From contig JANWXU010000003.1 of assembly GCA_025057395.1 (NCBI GenBank), positions 1 through 64,000 of the forward strand: a stretch of DNA of 64,000 nt. The letters run 5' to 3'. Of this stretch, positions 44,001 through 50,465 are shown piece after piece. Source of the stretch: Bacteroidia bacterium. GTDB lineage: Bacteria > Bacteroidota > Bacteroidia > J057 > JANWXU01. Position 1 is the stretch's first letter, and each line of letters begins with the position of its first letter. The notes beneath the pieces were generated by a model. The model saw only the letters and a program-made list of their open reading frames with translations. It was not told the origin of the DNA and did no database searches. Position numbers and translations under genes: made by a program.

Positions 44001-45037
44001 GTAATCTGGTTTGTGCAGCCTACAACCGTATTATTAAAACTAGCAGTAGGACGAGGATTTACAGTAATAACTTTAGACACAGTCGGAATCACACAGCCGG
44101 TAGAGGTAGTAACTTGCAAAGTTATATTTTTAGTACCCGCAGAATTCCAACTTACGTTATGAGGGCCTGCATTGGTTCCAGTTATGTTGGGTATACAGTT
44201 ATCACAATCCCAAACGTAAGTAGCTCCTCCATAATTTGGAGAGCCTCCTATTGAGGTAATTTGATCTACACAAACACTATTGGGTGCGTTAATATTAACA
44301 GTAGGTGGATTAGAAACATTGAACGTTAAGCCATAAGTATTTCCACATCCAGGAGTAGGAGATGCCTGAAGGGTAATTGTTTTAGGTCCCGGGGTTGACC
44401 ACGAGATGGGCCCTGTAAAATTCTGTCCTGTAGCAGTAGGGGGTGTTCCACCACCATTAATAGTCCAGTTAAAATTTGTGTTTGGCGGGAAAGGAGCTGT
44501 TTGGGTAAAATTAACCGTTACTTGCTGACCAACGCAGGGAACCTGAGATATTGTAAATGTGGGTGGTGGAACCCCCGTAAAAGTAAGATTATGTTGTTGC
44601 CCCGCTGGCAAAGTATTCTGTGGCGTACAATTATCCTTGATATCGCCTACGTAAGTAATTACAATATTATCTGAGCCAGGTGTAGCTAAAGTAAATGATA
44701 TTACTACTGAATCATGTTGACAAGCAACATTCGTAATAGTAGGGTTGGTATTTAGTCCCATAATCTGGAAATCTACCGTACTAACTGTACTGCAGTCTAA
44801 CGTGTGAGTAAACTTGATTCGTACCTTATGATCTTGGCCAGGGTCTGCAGGGTCAATATAAGTACATATAGAAACTACTCCGCCGTTAAACTGGAATGGA
44901 CCGCCACAAATAGGAGGTTGAGCTTTTATAATACCTAGACCTATTAGATAACAAAAAAGAAATACCTTTAATTGAAGAAGAATATGTCTAAATGTATGAG
45001 GAACAATATTACTATTACTATGTATCAAATTGCCCAT
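32060..45037 (-). CDS. Giant secreted adhesin-like protein (4325 aa) with tandem PKD-like, Ig-like (RCG) and Ig-like (SNSPxC) repeats, FN3 and T9SS type A sorting domain
   Basis: Signal peptide region FLFCYLIGLGIIKAQ. Manual count of about 7 PKD-type, about 15 RCG-type and about 25 SNSPxCxGxxL-type repeats. FN3 (PFNVTISQISATQATISWQ...PGTQYSVRVRTNC). C-terminal VYPNPTNSVLNI...LPAGIYFIEL...KIIKN. Confidence 0.96.
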   Translation of the reverse strand: MGNLIHSNSNIVPHTFRHILLQLKVFLFCYLIGLGIIKAQPPICGGPFQFNGGVVSICTYIDPADPGQDHKVRIKFTHTLDCSTVSTVDFQIMGLNTNPTITNVACQHDSVVISFTLATPGSDNIVITYVGDIKDNCTPQNTLPAGQQHNLTFTGVPPPTFTISQVPCVGQQVTVNFTQTAPFPPNTNFNWTINGGGTPPTATGQNFTGPISWSTPGPKTITLQASPTPGCGNTYGLTFNVSNPPTVNINAPNSVCVDQITSIGGSPNYGGATYVWDCDNCIPNITGTNAGPHNVSWNSAGTKNITLQVTTSTGCVIPTVSKVITVNPRPTASFNNTVVGCTNQITTITGTAGNMSYNWNCGGCTPNIGSNTAGPFNVSWTTEGTKTVVLTVTNSHGCQSPSFTQAIPIYNPPVASFANVGPLCVGQTGNLQYNGPPLTNAVYQWNCDGCTPSTIPTTQGPHQISWGTPGQKTVSLLIIQGQCSSVVYNQIVTVYPIPASTFITPFNVCAANNVTITYTGLAGNNATYTWNCANCLPLPTTKGPHTVTWQEPGTKTLTLTVTENGCTSPVTSVIITVNPIPSNAFSVSANPICTGQSSVINYTGGAGTTAIFSWNCDGCIPNINSITTSGSFNVTWSTAGVKSVRLAVTENGCTSPQSTVLLTVNQTPSALFSIVQPVCPNRSTKVTYQGNGSAAATYTWGCDGCIGGNPTTQGPHNLSWSSEGSKNITLIVNENGCTSPAHTVSITVHPIPANPTATNKSRCGPGSVILDGSPGTGASVLRWYADNTTSNVLAESNAYQTPYLPANSVTTFYVSSYNTSTTCESPRVAVTATTIPLPGTPIINPVERCGPGIITITPNMGNPIGSRFRLYTSTSSSVLPIEEVSPPNSFTILNLTATTPFYISVFNEQTGCESQRIEVLATIYPLPGNPSVDPVFRCGPSNVTFTAFMGSPSGDDIRLFGTSTSLINPIATSGGPVTYQLTAFGVVSNTTYYIRAFKQYSATSTCFSDPVEARAIINPVPGTPVVPSASRCGPGTITISASMGLPPGNAIRLFTATLPANITPALTVTSLPYNFVRTINTTTTFYIDVFDATTQCASEKVPVVATVNPIPGTPEVPSVPVCGTGSVVFSPSMGTPAGSEVRLYDSANNLLATAMGNFQVSSPVVGTTTTFYISSYNAATQCESAKQSAVAVVHPTPGAPPNITVTGCGTSQVSFTASMGNPPGTRLALYSFTSGAYSFLEADASAPYLFSTPAGTTSVTYYLRSENESTGCNSSFTPLEVKVFPKPSLPAANIPPRCGTGAVTFTANMGVNGGTQIRLFSTLSTSEPISVASNAPYVLTTQPLAPRTMPYDFYLSVLDQSTGCESDRQTIQVQVNENPERPVASNIVNCGAGVITITATMGNPPGTIIKLYAANGNEVSGTLQGNLYSFVTFLGISPTTYFAEVINENTGCKSERRAITATINPIPAAPLVSNVSRCGPGTVTITAVFSGGTGIVRLYTTQNPIIPPIQTDNFEPYVFVLNDVQTTTVYFLEGENSLTGCKSPRSAVNVTINPLPQPPQAPPVSRCGTGAVTITATLIQGDYVQLFDSPVGGVPISTAAPPTIELVTNTIPGDKNTTVTTTYYLEAVNNTTGCKSNRNTVLVNVNPNPGLPVVNRQARCEAGIISFTAGMGVPPGNQMLLYDNANNLLQSVNPNPNFFFSQEVTSTTTLYLRAFNTQTNCISEPQILPVTIHPNPPLPLVVDESRCGPGRVTFTVNPIAAQLVNFYDQSSTLLQQDVTAPFILTTPELSAPATTFWVESKNIQTGCISQRKQVVAYIKEVPGAPAVDDVQRCGSGFGTFTATMGNPPADVMRLYDAGGNLLQSVSGGPTYNLSFEVSNTTLFKIASFNSNTNCLSPFSDARIIVNPRPPTPRIEPITLCGGAQPITFTALVADAGGIEVALYQHSMDFPPMVVKEEVPFLLSLAQAPVGTTTYYGVARDKTTGCESFPTIVTSTLHNNPSTPLADNVNRCGPGMVTFTAILTSGNMVRMYTEQIGGIEIRFDDTDPYWLTSPFLNSTSTFYLEGFDTKTGCRSERVPVIGFVNRIPINPEPTSNEPLCVGQTLTLYTPPQQNTSFVWKGPLDFVAGGNQVSRFITSAAMGGPYTVMAISDAGCSSAVVATFIEVTPFPEKPVATYYNIFQREVPLCVGSELNLSVLNYPNYPIGTKFEWFGPNGFIPGIENQTNRYHPFPAINAVTLNDAGTYSVRAIVGSCTSEVGEVVVNIYDKPLKPTIFSNAPLCRDSTLILQVSGDPNIALYYWIGPDRVFSGVDVIRRQATRESAGIYKVYGINNYGCISDTTSIQVEIIEPPRTVTPVGNLTYCEGQLLTLTVHAEPGVVYTWRSPAGEVIRGTRFTKAGVTLQDAGVYSVVASRGGCALSPATLPIVVNPTPASPSVLTNSPICQGEVLRMTAVAHPNAVITWNGPDNWYWEGDKVVKQNALSADGGAYQVRARLGNCISPATVVNVTIKDVPYPPTVIGDDFVCIGGTLNLSASGLPGADFIWSGPNGFNAMGATPSRATLQRQDAGAYSVVAVMNGCTSNPSIVRVNVVELPELPVIRSNAPICEGQTLQLSTTTLPGYRYFWQGPGGFTSTLASPRRNGMIPQWSGMYSLTLIYAGCSSFTNTAPIIVHPLPTPPAIFTDQPKCVGENLTLTALSLQQVTFLVRGPNNFFATNNNNLIRRNNLRIEDAGLYSVVAIANGCTSQPAVVNVNIKPIPEAPIASSNSPVCVGQTLILSAYNDFVVPNYYWLGPNGFVSRDGFTSREVNSTLDAGIYTVVAIENGCTSARATTTVEILEIPELPVATSNSPLCLNSTLILNVANPVAGVQYEWSGPSNFSATGATVSKMVFSEDDAGDYLVVARRGQCQSQPGAVTVLVRSLLAPPTVASNSEICSGQTLNLFASAIPGATYRWVGPNGFTSTDRLPFIPNATPENSGIYFVTAFVGQCTSEVAQVAVSVIPTPPIPIASSNSPICEGQTLRLHASTIPGVTYFWSGPNGFSASTQTPIIERATTLDEGTYNVYAAIGNCTSATSSTVVRVAPSPPTPIITSNKAQFCEGETLQLNATTIPGAVYRWSGPDNFFSSLERPVRSNLAPWHSGQYNLVVSIGSCSSRTESIIIQVIPRPQPPRIGSNSPICQGGTLQLSSTPVSNAQILWSGPNLFSSTAQNPIINSVTANNAGLYSLVAFVGLCSSQVVTTRVIIDPAPLGLLATANSPVCVGQTTNLEATNFAGASYSWSGPFGFTSTLRNPQILNTQTTAAGIYTVTARIGNCSSSTTTRLEVAPAPGRVSIASNSPICAGQTLELTAANINGATYTWRGPNGFTSTLQNPTISNAQTHQSGTYSLIATVGFCSSQVSTISVNVNPSPGTIQISGQTQLCRGQRLDLNATIVPSAFYTWRLPDGNIITGSNLLISNPPSGVYTLEVAIGNCREIVTTRVTVNDPPRPASLGNNGPLCAGTTLRLTAPEFANARYHWSGPAGFSSTQRTPAIANVTTDYSGTYSLIVSVGGCSSSLVTTRVLVEPKPEISIGSNSPVCEGTNLQLTASSIVDATYHWEGPSGFISQVQNPLIPNVNRSAGGTYSLLVRIGNCQSDTLTTFVNVIPKPSMPLAGSNSPVCSGQTLNLTAALVAGASYQWVGPGGFASTQQNPSIANVSPSQAGTYFVFTIIEGCSSAARAINVTVNRTPSGIQAGNNGPVCRGQEIQLTATSVAGANYTWSGPQQYNSSEQNPILPLNAASGVYSVMVVVGNCTSAITTTSVQILNQPQNLVANYNGPVCEGRELQLTASTIAGATYRWIGPAGFSALGQNVIVDFVSTTAAGTYTVIASIGRCSSSATVKVAVTPTPSGIQAGNNGPTCSGSTLSLSATSVAGASYEWYGPQGFSSTLQNPVLFDVTTSQAGVYTLVVRIGNCYSEPVTTEVSIIPSPQGIQAGNNGPLCAGSILNLTATTFPGATYSWTGPGGFQSAQQNPRIVNANTLASGTYTVTATIEGCSRSATTSVVINLVPSLSTVGNNGPVCLGGELQLYAPTIEQANYVWVGPNGFGSTQQNPIRVNIQAQDSGLYQLIVVVNGCSSRAVQTVVKVKECEPISCPQPFNVTISQISATQATISWQTPLPSGVCHVVQFRPLNPNLENPVENWTSLLIPAGVSSTVLESLVPGTQYSVRVRTNCTICSIRNGQLSTWSTEQSFSTLNARLQLEDNFIVNVYPNPTNSVLNIVGPNSSVKSAEITILEPTGKKVEFFSIKDWEAEQVKFIDIGHLPAGIYFIELTFNGTNQKLKTKIIKN
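32660..38770 (-). repeat. About 25 tandem Ig-like repeats of type SNSPxCxGQTLxLxAxxxxGAxYxWxGPxGFxSxxxxPxIxxxxxxxxGxYxVxxxxGxCxS
   Basis: Consensus read directly from the translated ORF; unit about 80 aa. Confidence 0.92.
38770..42800 (-). repeat. About 15 tandem Ig-like repeats of type RCGxGxVTxTAxMGxPxGxxxRLY...TTFYL...TGCxS
   Basis: Consensus read directly from the translated ORF; same family as the repeats at 1-5330. Confidence 0.92.
42830..44580 (-). repeat. About 7 PKD-like repeats, 6 with a W[ND]CxxC motif
   Basis: VWDCDNCIPN, NWNCGGCTPN, QWNCDGCTPS, TWNCANCLPL, SWNCDGCIPN, TWGCDGCIGG, each followed by HxVSW...GTKxxxLxVTExGC. Confidence 0.9.
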
Positions 45038-45061
45038 ATGATTTTCTCAAAAAATACAAGC

Positions 45062-45093
45062 TAAATATACAATAGTTTATTAGCTTATTCAAA
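45062..45093 (-). promoter_or_regulatory. Candidate Bacteroidota-type promoter for the giant gene (TTTG-N20-TATATTTA)
   Basis: On the minus strand, TTTG then 20 bp then TATATTTA, close to the Bacteroidota -33/-7 consensus (TTTG / TAnnTTTG), about 25 bp upstream of the ATG at 45037. Mismatch in the last base. Confidence 0.3.
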
Positions 45094-45150
45094 AGATTAA
45101 TACAAAAATCAATTAGATTGAGATATTTAATTAAGATTTTGATGAATCAA

Positions 45151-46263
45151 TTAGCTACCAAAATAAATTTCTAATACCTTCCAGGTAGCCGAAATAAAAA
45201 CTGAAAATAAAGCCAAAGGAGTTAAATATTTCCAACAAAGAATCATAAGCTGATCAGCACGCAGACGCGGGTAGCTCCACCGCACCCACATTTGTATTAG
45301 CACAACAATTGAAGCTTTCAATAATAGCCAAAATACCCCCCAAAAAGGACCATTTGTTAAAGTTGCTAATTGTAAATTTTTTACTAATACCCAAGTGGTA
45401 CCATTTTCAAGTGTTGCTCCTAAATTAGGAAAAGGGCTTTGATACCCCCCCCAAAAAAGAATTACAAAAAGAAAACTTACTAATAGCATATTAGCATACT
45501 CTGCAAGCATAATTAAAGCAAAACGAAAACCCGAATATTCAGTTAAATAACCCGCTACTAGCTCAGATTCAGCCTCAGGAAGGTCAAAGGGAGCACGGTT
45601 ACACTCGGCAAGACTTGCAATAAAGTAAACGATCATTGGCAATAATAGGTGCGGATAGCGAAAAATACCCCAGCTAAAGAAACCACCTACCTCTTGTACC
45701 TCCCAAAAGCCCCAAGCCCATAAAGTTGTATTTTTGGCAATGCCTTGTAACTCACAAATTTCAAATAAATCCAAAGAAGAGTACATGATTACAGCAGAAA
45801 GTAGTGCCAAACCTGCCGGTATCTCATAAGAAATGATTTGCGAAACAGAACGAACAGCACCTATAAGCGAGTATTTATTATTCGAGCCCCAGCCCGTCAT
45901 CAAAATACCTATTACTTCTATAGAAACAATTCCTATTATATATACTAGACCAATGTTTAGATTTACTCCTATAAACCTGGGGCCTAGGGGAATAGCTGCT
46001 AACCCTAAAAAAATAGCAAGAAAAATAACAATAGGAGCTATAACAAAAAGAGGCTTATTTGCAGAAGCATTGATTACAAGCTGCTTCTGTAAAAGTTTTA
46101 ATATATCTGCTAGCGTTTGCAAAAGGCCGTAAGGTCCTACCTCAATAGGTCCTAGGCGATTTTGTATAAAAGCAGCTATTTTTCTCTCTCCATAAACTGC
46201 TAGCAAAGCAAATAAAGCAACTCCACTCACTACTATAATTGCCAGAATAAACGAGAATACCAT
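45151..46263 (-). CDS. nuoH: NADH-quinone oxidoreductase subunit H
   Basis: ERKIAAFIQNRLGPIEVGPYGLLQTLADILKLLQKQ, GWGSNNKYSLIGAVRSVSQIISYEIP, ECNRAPFDLPEAESELVAGY. Confidence 0.95.
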   Translation of the reverse strand: MVFSFILAIIVVSGVALFALLAVYGERKIAAFIQNRLGPIEVGPYGLLQTLADILKLLQKQLVINASANKPLFVIAPIVIFLAIFLGLAAIPLGPRFIGVNLNIGLVYIIGIVSIEVIGILMTGWGSNNKYSLIGAVRSVSQIISYEIPAGLALLSAVIMYSSLDLFEICELQGIAKNTTLWAWGFWEVQEVGGFFSWGIFRYPHLLLPMIVYFIASLAECNRAPFDLPEAESELVAGYLTEYSGFRFALIMLAEYANMLLVSFLFVILFWGGYQSPFPNLGATLENGTTWVLVKNLQLATLTNGPFWGVFWLLLKASIVVLIQMWVRWSYPRLRADQLMILCWKYLTPLALFSVFISATWKVLEIYFGS

Positions 46264-46370
46264 CTCATTCTATCTATCCAATTCTTTATGCTAATACTTT
46301 TTTTAACATAAATATGCTCAAAATATGCTCAAAATAGGATATAAGGATATAAATGTAAAATAACCTTGGG

Positions 46371-47819
46371 TTATTGCTGATACTGCTCAATAAGCATTTG
46401 CACAAGAGTATGCTTCTTTAATTTAGGCGCATAATGGTATAGTAGCCCATGTTTTTCAAAGCCTAATAAAAGTGCATTTTCAAGAAGCGTAAGAGCGTCT
46501 TCTTCTTGTTTATCTAAAAAAAGATAAGCTGCACATTGATAATAAAGCTCTACTTTCGTAGGATTTCTTTCAATACCCTGCTGCAAAAAAGTAATAGCCC
46601 CACTTAAATTACCCTCCTCTACAAATCTTTCTCCCCACTCCTGCCAAACTCCATATTCTTGGGGTTCAATAGACTGTGCCCTTAAAAAAGCTTGCATTGC
46701 AGCGCCGGGATTACCTAAGTAGTATTCGCACTCAGCAAGATGTAGCCATGCATCAAAAGACTCTTCATAAATTTCTATTGACTTTTTAAGAAAAGGAAGT
46801 GCTAAAGCATAATTACCCTGGTTAACCATAACCGAACCCATTCCTAACCAGGCTTCATAGATATCGGGGTACCTATGAGCACATTTTTGGTAATATCGAA
46901 AGGCAGTATCAAACAACTCTAACATTTCATAACACTCGCCTGCCATTAGGAGCGATAAATAATTATCAGGTTCCAGCCATAATGCTTCTACGAGCTGCAC
47001 TAAGGCTCGGTCATATTTACCCAAATCCATAAAAGCACCTGCAGCTAAATGATATGCTGCCAGGTAAGAAGGCTCTAAGATTTTTACTATTTCTATCTGC
47101 TCAATTGCTAATTCATATAACCCTAATTTATGATAAAGAATAGCTAGGTGGTAATATCCTTGAGCTAATTGGGGATGCTGCTCAATTAATTCTTTCAAAA
47201 AGTTAGTGGCTCCGGTATAATCATTCAAAAATTCATAGCAGAGACATAGCTCTGTAATTGCTTGCGTATAAGTTTCATCTAATGCTAAGAGTTGCTTGTA
47301 GTAGTAAATTGCTTCTTCATATTTTTCTTGGTGTTGAAAAAAATTACCTAGTTGAAAAATCACAGGCAAGGGATCTTCTGCTAGATAAAGAGCTTGATGC
47401 AAAGTTTCCAGGGCCTCTGTATATTGTGCATTATAGGTTAGTACCTTGAATTTGAATAATTGATATTCTATTTCTGTAGATTCATTTTGAATAGCCCACT
47501 CAATACATTCAAGCGCTTGCTCTAGATTTTGTAATTCTAGGTAAATAATAGCTTTTTTATACCAAAAGTCAGCATTATTAGGAAAAAGCAACAAAGCATA
47601 TTCCATTAATTGAAGAGCTTTAAGAAAATCTTGCTTAGAAAAATAATAGCTTAGCGCTTGATGAATTTGAAAGCTATCCATAAAAAAATGACGGCCGTCT
47701 TTTAGCCTTTCCTCAAACCAAAGTGCAGCTTGCTCGGCCCGCTCCTGGCTCTTTTCAAAATCATCAGAATTCAAAAAATTTTCGAACATAATACCTAAAT
47801 TTAATTCATATAACCTCAA
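46371..47819 (-). CDS. Tetratricopeptide repeat protein
   Basis: At least 8 TPR units (AFRYYQKCAHRYPDIYEAWLGMGSVMVNQGNYALALPFLKKSIEIY etc.). Confidence 0.9.
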   Translation of the reverse strand: MRLYELNLGIMFENFLNSDDFEKSQERAEQAALWFEERLKDGRHFFMDSFQIHQALSYYFSKQDFLKALQLMEYALLLFPNNADFWYKKAIIYLELQNLEQALECIEWAIQNESTEIEYQLFKFKVLTYNAQYTEALETLHQALYLAEDPLPVIFQLGNFFQHQEKYEEAIYYYKQLLALDETYTQAITELCLCYEFLNDYTGATNFLKELIEQHPQLAQGYYHLAILYHKLGLYELAIEQIEIVKILEPSYLAAYHLAAGAFMDLGKYDRALVQLVEALWLEPDNYLSLLMAGECYEMLELFDTAFRYYQKCAHRYPDIYEAWLGMGSVMVNQGNYALALPFLKKSIEIYEESFDAWLHLAECEYYLGNPGAAMQAFLRAQSIEPQEYGVWQEWGERFVEEGNLSGAITFLQQGIERNPTKVELYYQCAAYLFLDKQEEDALTLLENALLLGFEKHGLLYHYAPKLKKHTLVQMLIEQYQQ

Positions 47820-47936
47820 ACTTATTCAACGATAGCCCTAATTATTAATATCTCAAATTATTTACAATTTCCAATAACATTACATAATTTGGGCTAACTA
47901 AACAACAATAAAAATAAAAAAACTGAAAAGCTACTG

Positions 47937-48770
47937 TTAATGAAATTGTTTTCTCTCTAAAGACTTGCCCCCAACGCCTAATAACACTAAAACGATCCCT
48001 ACTAAAGATAAAAAATTCAATTTCTCATCAAAAAGAAAATAGCCGAAAAAAATTGCGTAAATAATACCCAAATAACGCAATATAGCCACTTTTGCTATTG
48101 CTTCCTTTTGATATGCTAAGGCCATAAAGTATTGGGCCATCTGCGTTATTAAGCCTATAGCAAGCAGAAATAAAAAATCTTTTAAGGACGGCAACACAAA
48201 ATTGAAGATTGTATAAAAACCAGTTACGGGTAAAGCCACAAGAGGGAAAAATAAAACTACTACCATTGGATGTTCACTATCCTTCACTTTACGAATACTA
48301 TTATAAGCTAGACCTGCTAACATGGCAGAAAAAACTCCTAACGCAGCATTATACCACCTAATGCTTACATCAAAACCACTTAAAATTACTACTCCCAAAA
48401 AAGAAATCAAGAAAAACAAATAGTCGGTTTTTCGCAGTCTTTCCCTTAATATCCACACCCCTAAAATTGCTGAAAAAATTGGCGAAAGAAATTGTAAAGT
48501 AGTAGCGCTAGCCAAGTGAATTTTTTGTAAGGTAAAAAAATGTAATACCAAAGAGCCTGTACCGGCTATTCCTCGGAGAACCAGCCAACCATAATTTTTT
48601 CCTCGAATGGAGATCTTTTTTAACCAAAGGTAAAAAACCGTGATACACAAGGAAAACAAAGAACGGAAAAAAACTATTTCTAAAACCGGTAAGTGCGAAA
48701 CATATTTAACACACACATTCATTGCAGAAAAAAGAAAAGTAGCTAGTAGCATAGCCTGTACTCCACTCAT
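47937..48770 (-). CDS. EamA/DMT family transporter
   Basis: Ten-TM pattern with EamA-type halves (NVCVKYVSHLPVLEIVFFRSLFSL; YLGIIYAIFFGYFLFDEKLNFLSLVGIVLVLLGV). Confidence 0.88.
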   Translation of the reverse strand: MSGVQAMLLATFLFSAMNVCVKYVSHLPVLEIVFFRSLFSLCITVFYLWLKKISIRGKNYGWLVLRGIAGTGSLVLHFFTLQKIHLASATTLQFLSPIFSAILGVWILRERLRKTDYLFFLISFLGVVILSGFDVSIRWYNAALGVFSAMLAGLAYNSIRKVKDSEHPMVVVLFFPLVALPVTGFYTIFNFVLPSLKDFLFLLAIGLITQMAQYFMALAYQKEAIAKVAILRYLGIIYAIFFGYFLFDEKLNFLSLVGIVLVLLGVGGKSLERKQFH

Positions 48771-48771
48771 C

Positions 48772-50301
48772 CTATTCTAAAAAAATTATTTTCTTATTAA
48801 AAACCCAAGCTTCAATATGAGAAGCTATTTGCTGGATTATATTTGAGATAATATCCATAGTACCAAAAGCTAATAGATTTAAAGTTCTTTCTTGAATAGT
48901 TCCTTCAGGCTCTATTTTATTTTTTAAGCGATAGATAGGATACCACATGCCAGGGTTTTTATTAATAACCTGCTTATTCACGCGATGCCGCAAACAGCTT
49001 AAGTATTTTTTATTTTTTTCTATTAAAGCTCTTGCATTATAGGCTTGACCTGGTGCAAGAGTCTCCAAGTAATTAGCTAATTCATGAAGAGCAATTTCTA
49101 TCTTCAAATTAGTTTCATCGAGAATAGAACGTTGCCACAGCTGTTCAGCTATTTGAGTAAACAAAACTTTATCGGGCTGTAAAAGTTGTTCTAGCGTAAT
49201 GCAATAACGATTTAGTTCTACTTGTTGCTCTGAAGTAATGAGAAGTGCAGAAAAGCGGGGGTAAAGTAAAGGGAAAAAAGTTCGATACTGGCCAAATAAC
49301 TTTTTAAGTTGTAGCCAATAAGCAATTTCTGCCCATCCACCTACATAGATTATACTAGGCAATATAGATTCCTGGTAAATGGGTCGCAAAATAACATTAG
49401 GACTAAAAAAATAAGGACGCTGGAGTATTGCTTCTTCTAATTCTGTTACTGTAAAAGAATAGCCTGTATTTCGAACAGTGTATTCTTGCCTGTAATTATC
49501 CCATTCTATCCTCTCTCGTAAGCGATTCGTTAAGTAAAAAAGATTAATAGGTTGTGCCTTTGCCTGCACTTTATAACCCAATTCAGCTAAAGCTTTACTA
49601 GTTTCATTCACTGTAGAGAAGCCCAATCGATGAGTCGCCTCTAATAACATTTTAGGGGCAAATAATTTTTTCAGGTTCTGCGAATCAGGGTCTAATATGA
49701 GCAAGCCCCAAGATCCCAACCAATGATGTAGCAGCTGCGCAAAAGCAGTAGACCATTTCTGAGAAGGAAAGTAAAATTGGTCTAAATAAGGCGGAGTTAT
49801 ATCTTTAATTTGGTTATCTAAAATATGCCTCCCTACTGCCCCACTAAATTTTCCTGCATAAAAAGTTTTTTTTCCAAACTCAAAATAACAATGATTTACC
49901 TCGGCATAATCATGATCCTCGGTTGCCATCCAAAATAAAGGAACAAAACGAAAGTGCGGATATTGCTTTTGTAGGCTCCTTGCCAAGACTATTGCCGTTA
50001 GCGCTTTATAAATAACAAATAGGGGTCCTCCAAAAAGACAGGGCTGCTGACCCGTAGTTATAAAGAACGTTTGAGGTTCTAAAATAGAATTTATGCTTTC
50101 TTGTATAGTTTGGCTATTAATGCCCCAGGCTTGATATTGCTCGGTAAAAACTTGTACTAAAGTAGGTCTATCGATGTAATATTTTTTTCTTTCCTCTATA
50201 ATTTCTGGTATTGTATCTTGTCTAAGTAGCCAACGATAAAAAGGAACCAATTCTGTAACTCCTGCCAAGTAGTCCTCTTCTATAGAGCGCTGGGGATACA
50301 T
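48772..50301 (-). CDS. bshC: Putative cysteine ligase BshC (bacillithiol biosynthesis)
   Basis: FITTGQQPCLFGGPLFVIYKALTAIVLA, FWMATEDHDYAEVNHCYF, LLILDPDSQNLKKLF, YVGGWAEIAYWLQLK. Confidence 0.93.
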   Translation of the reverse strand: MYPQRSIEEDYLAGVTELVPFYRWLLRQDTIPEIIEERKKYYIDRPTLVQVFTEQYQAWGINSQTIQESINSILEPQTFFITTGQQPCLFGGPLFVIYKALTAIVLARSLQKQYPHFRFVPLFWMATEDHDYAEVNHCYFEFGKKTFYAGKFSGAVGRHILDNQIKDITPPYLDQFYFPSQKWSTAFAQLLHHWLGSWGLLILDPDSQNLKKLFAPKMLLEATHRLGFSTVNETSKALAELGYKVQAKAQPINLFYLTNRLRERIEWDNYRQEYTVRNTGYSFTVTELEEAILQRPYFFSPNVILRPIYQESILPSIIYVGGWAEIAYWLQLKKLFGQYRTFFPLLYPRFSALLITSEQQVELNRYCITLEQLLQPDKVLFTQIAEQLWQRSILDETNLKIEIALHELANYLETLAPGQAYNARALIEKNKKYLSCLRHRVNKQVINKNPGMWYPIYRLKNKIEPEGTIQERTLNLLAFGTMDIISNIIQQIASHIEAWVFNKKIIFLE

Positions 50302-50465
50302 ATCTGTTTAATTTAAATAACAAAATTAAAACCAATACTAAGTACGAATAAATTTGGATAATTAGATTATTTTTCTAAATTGCCCATGCTTGCATGGAGA
50401 AAGGCTGATATCAAACACATATAGTATTAATAGCCAAAGATTAACTCCACAAACTTAACAAACAA

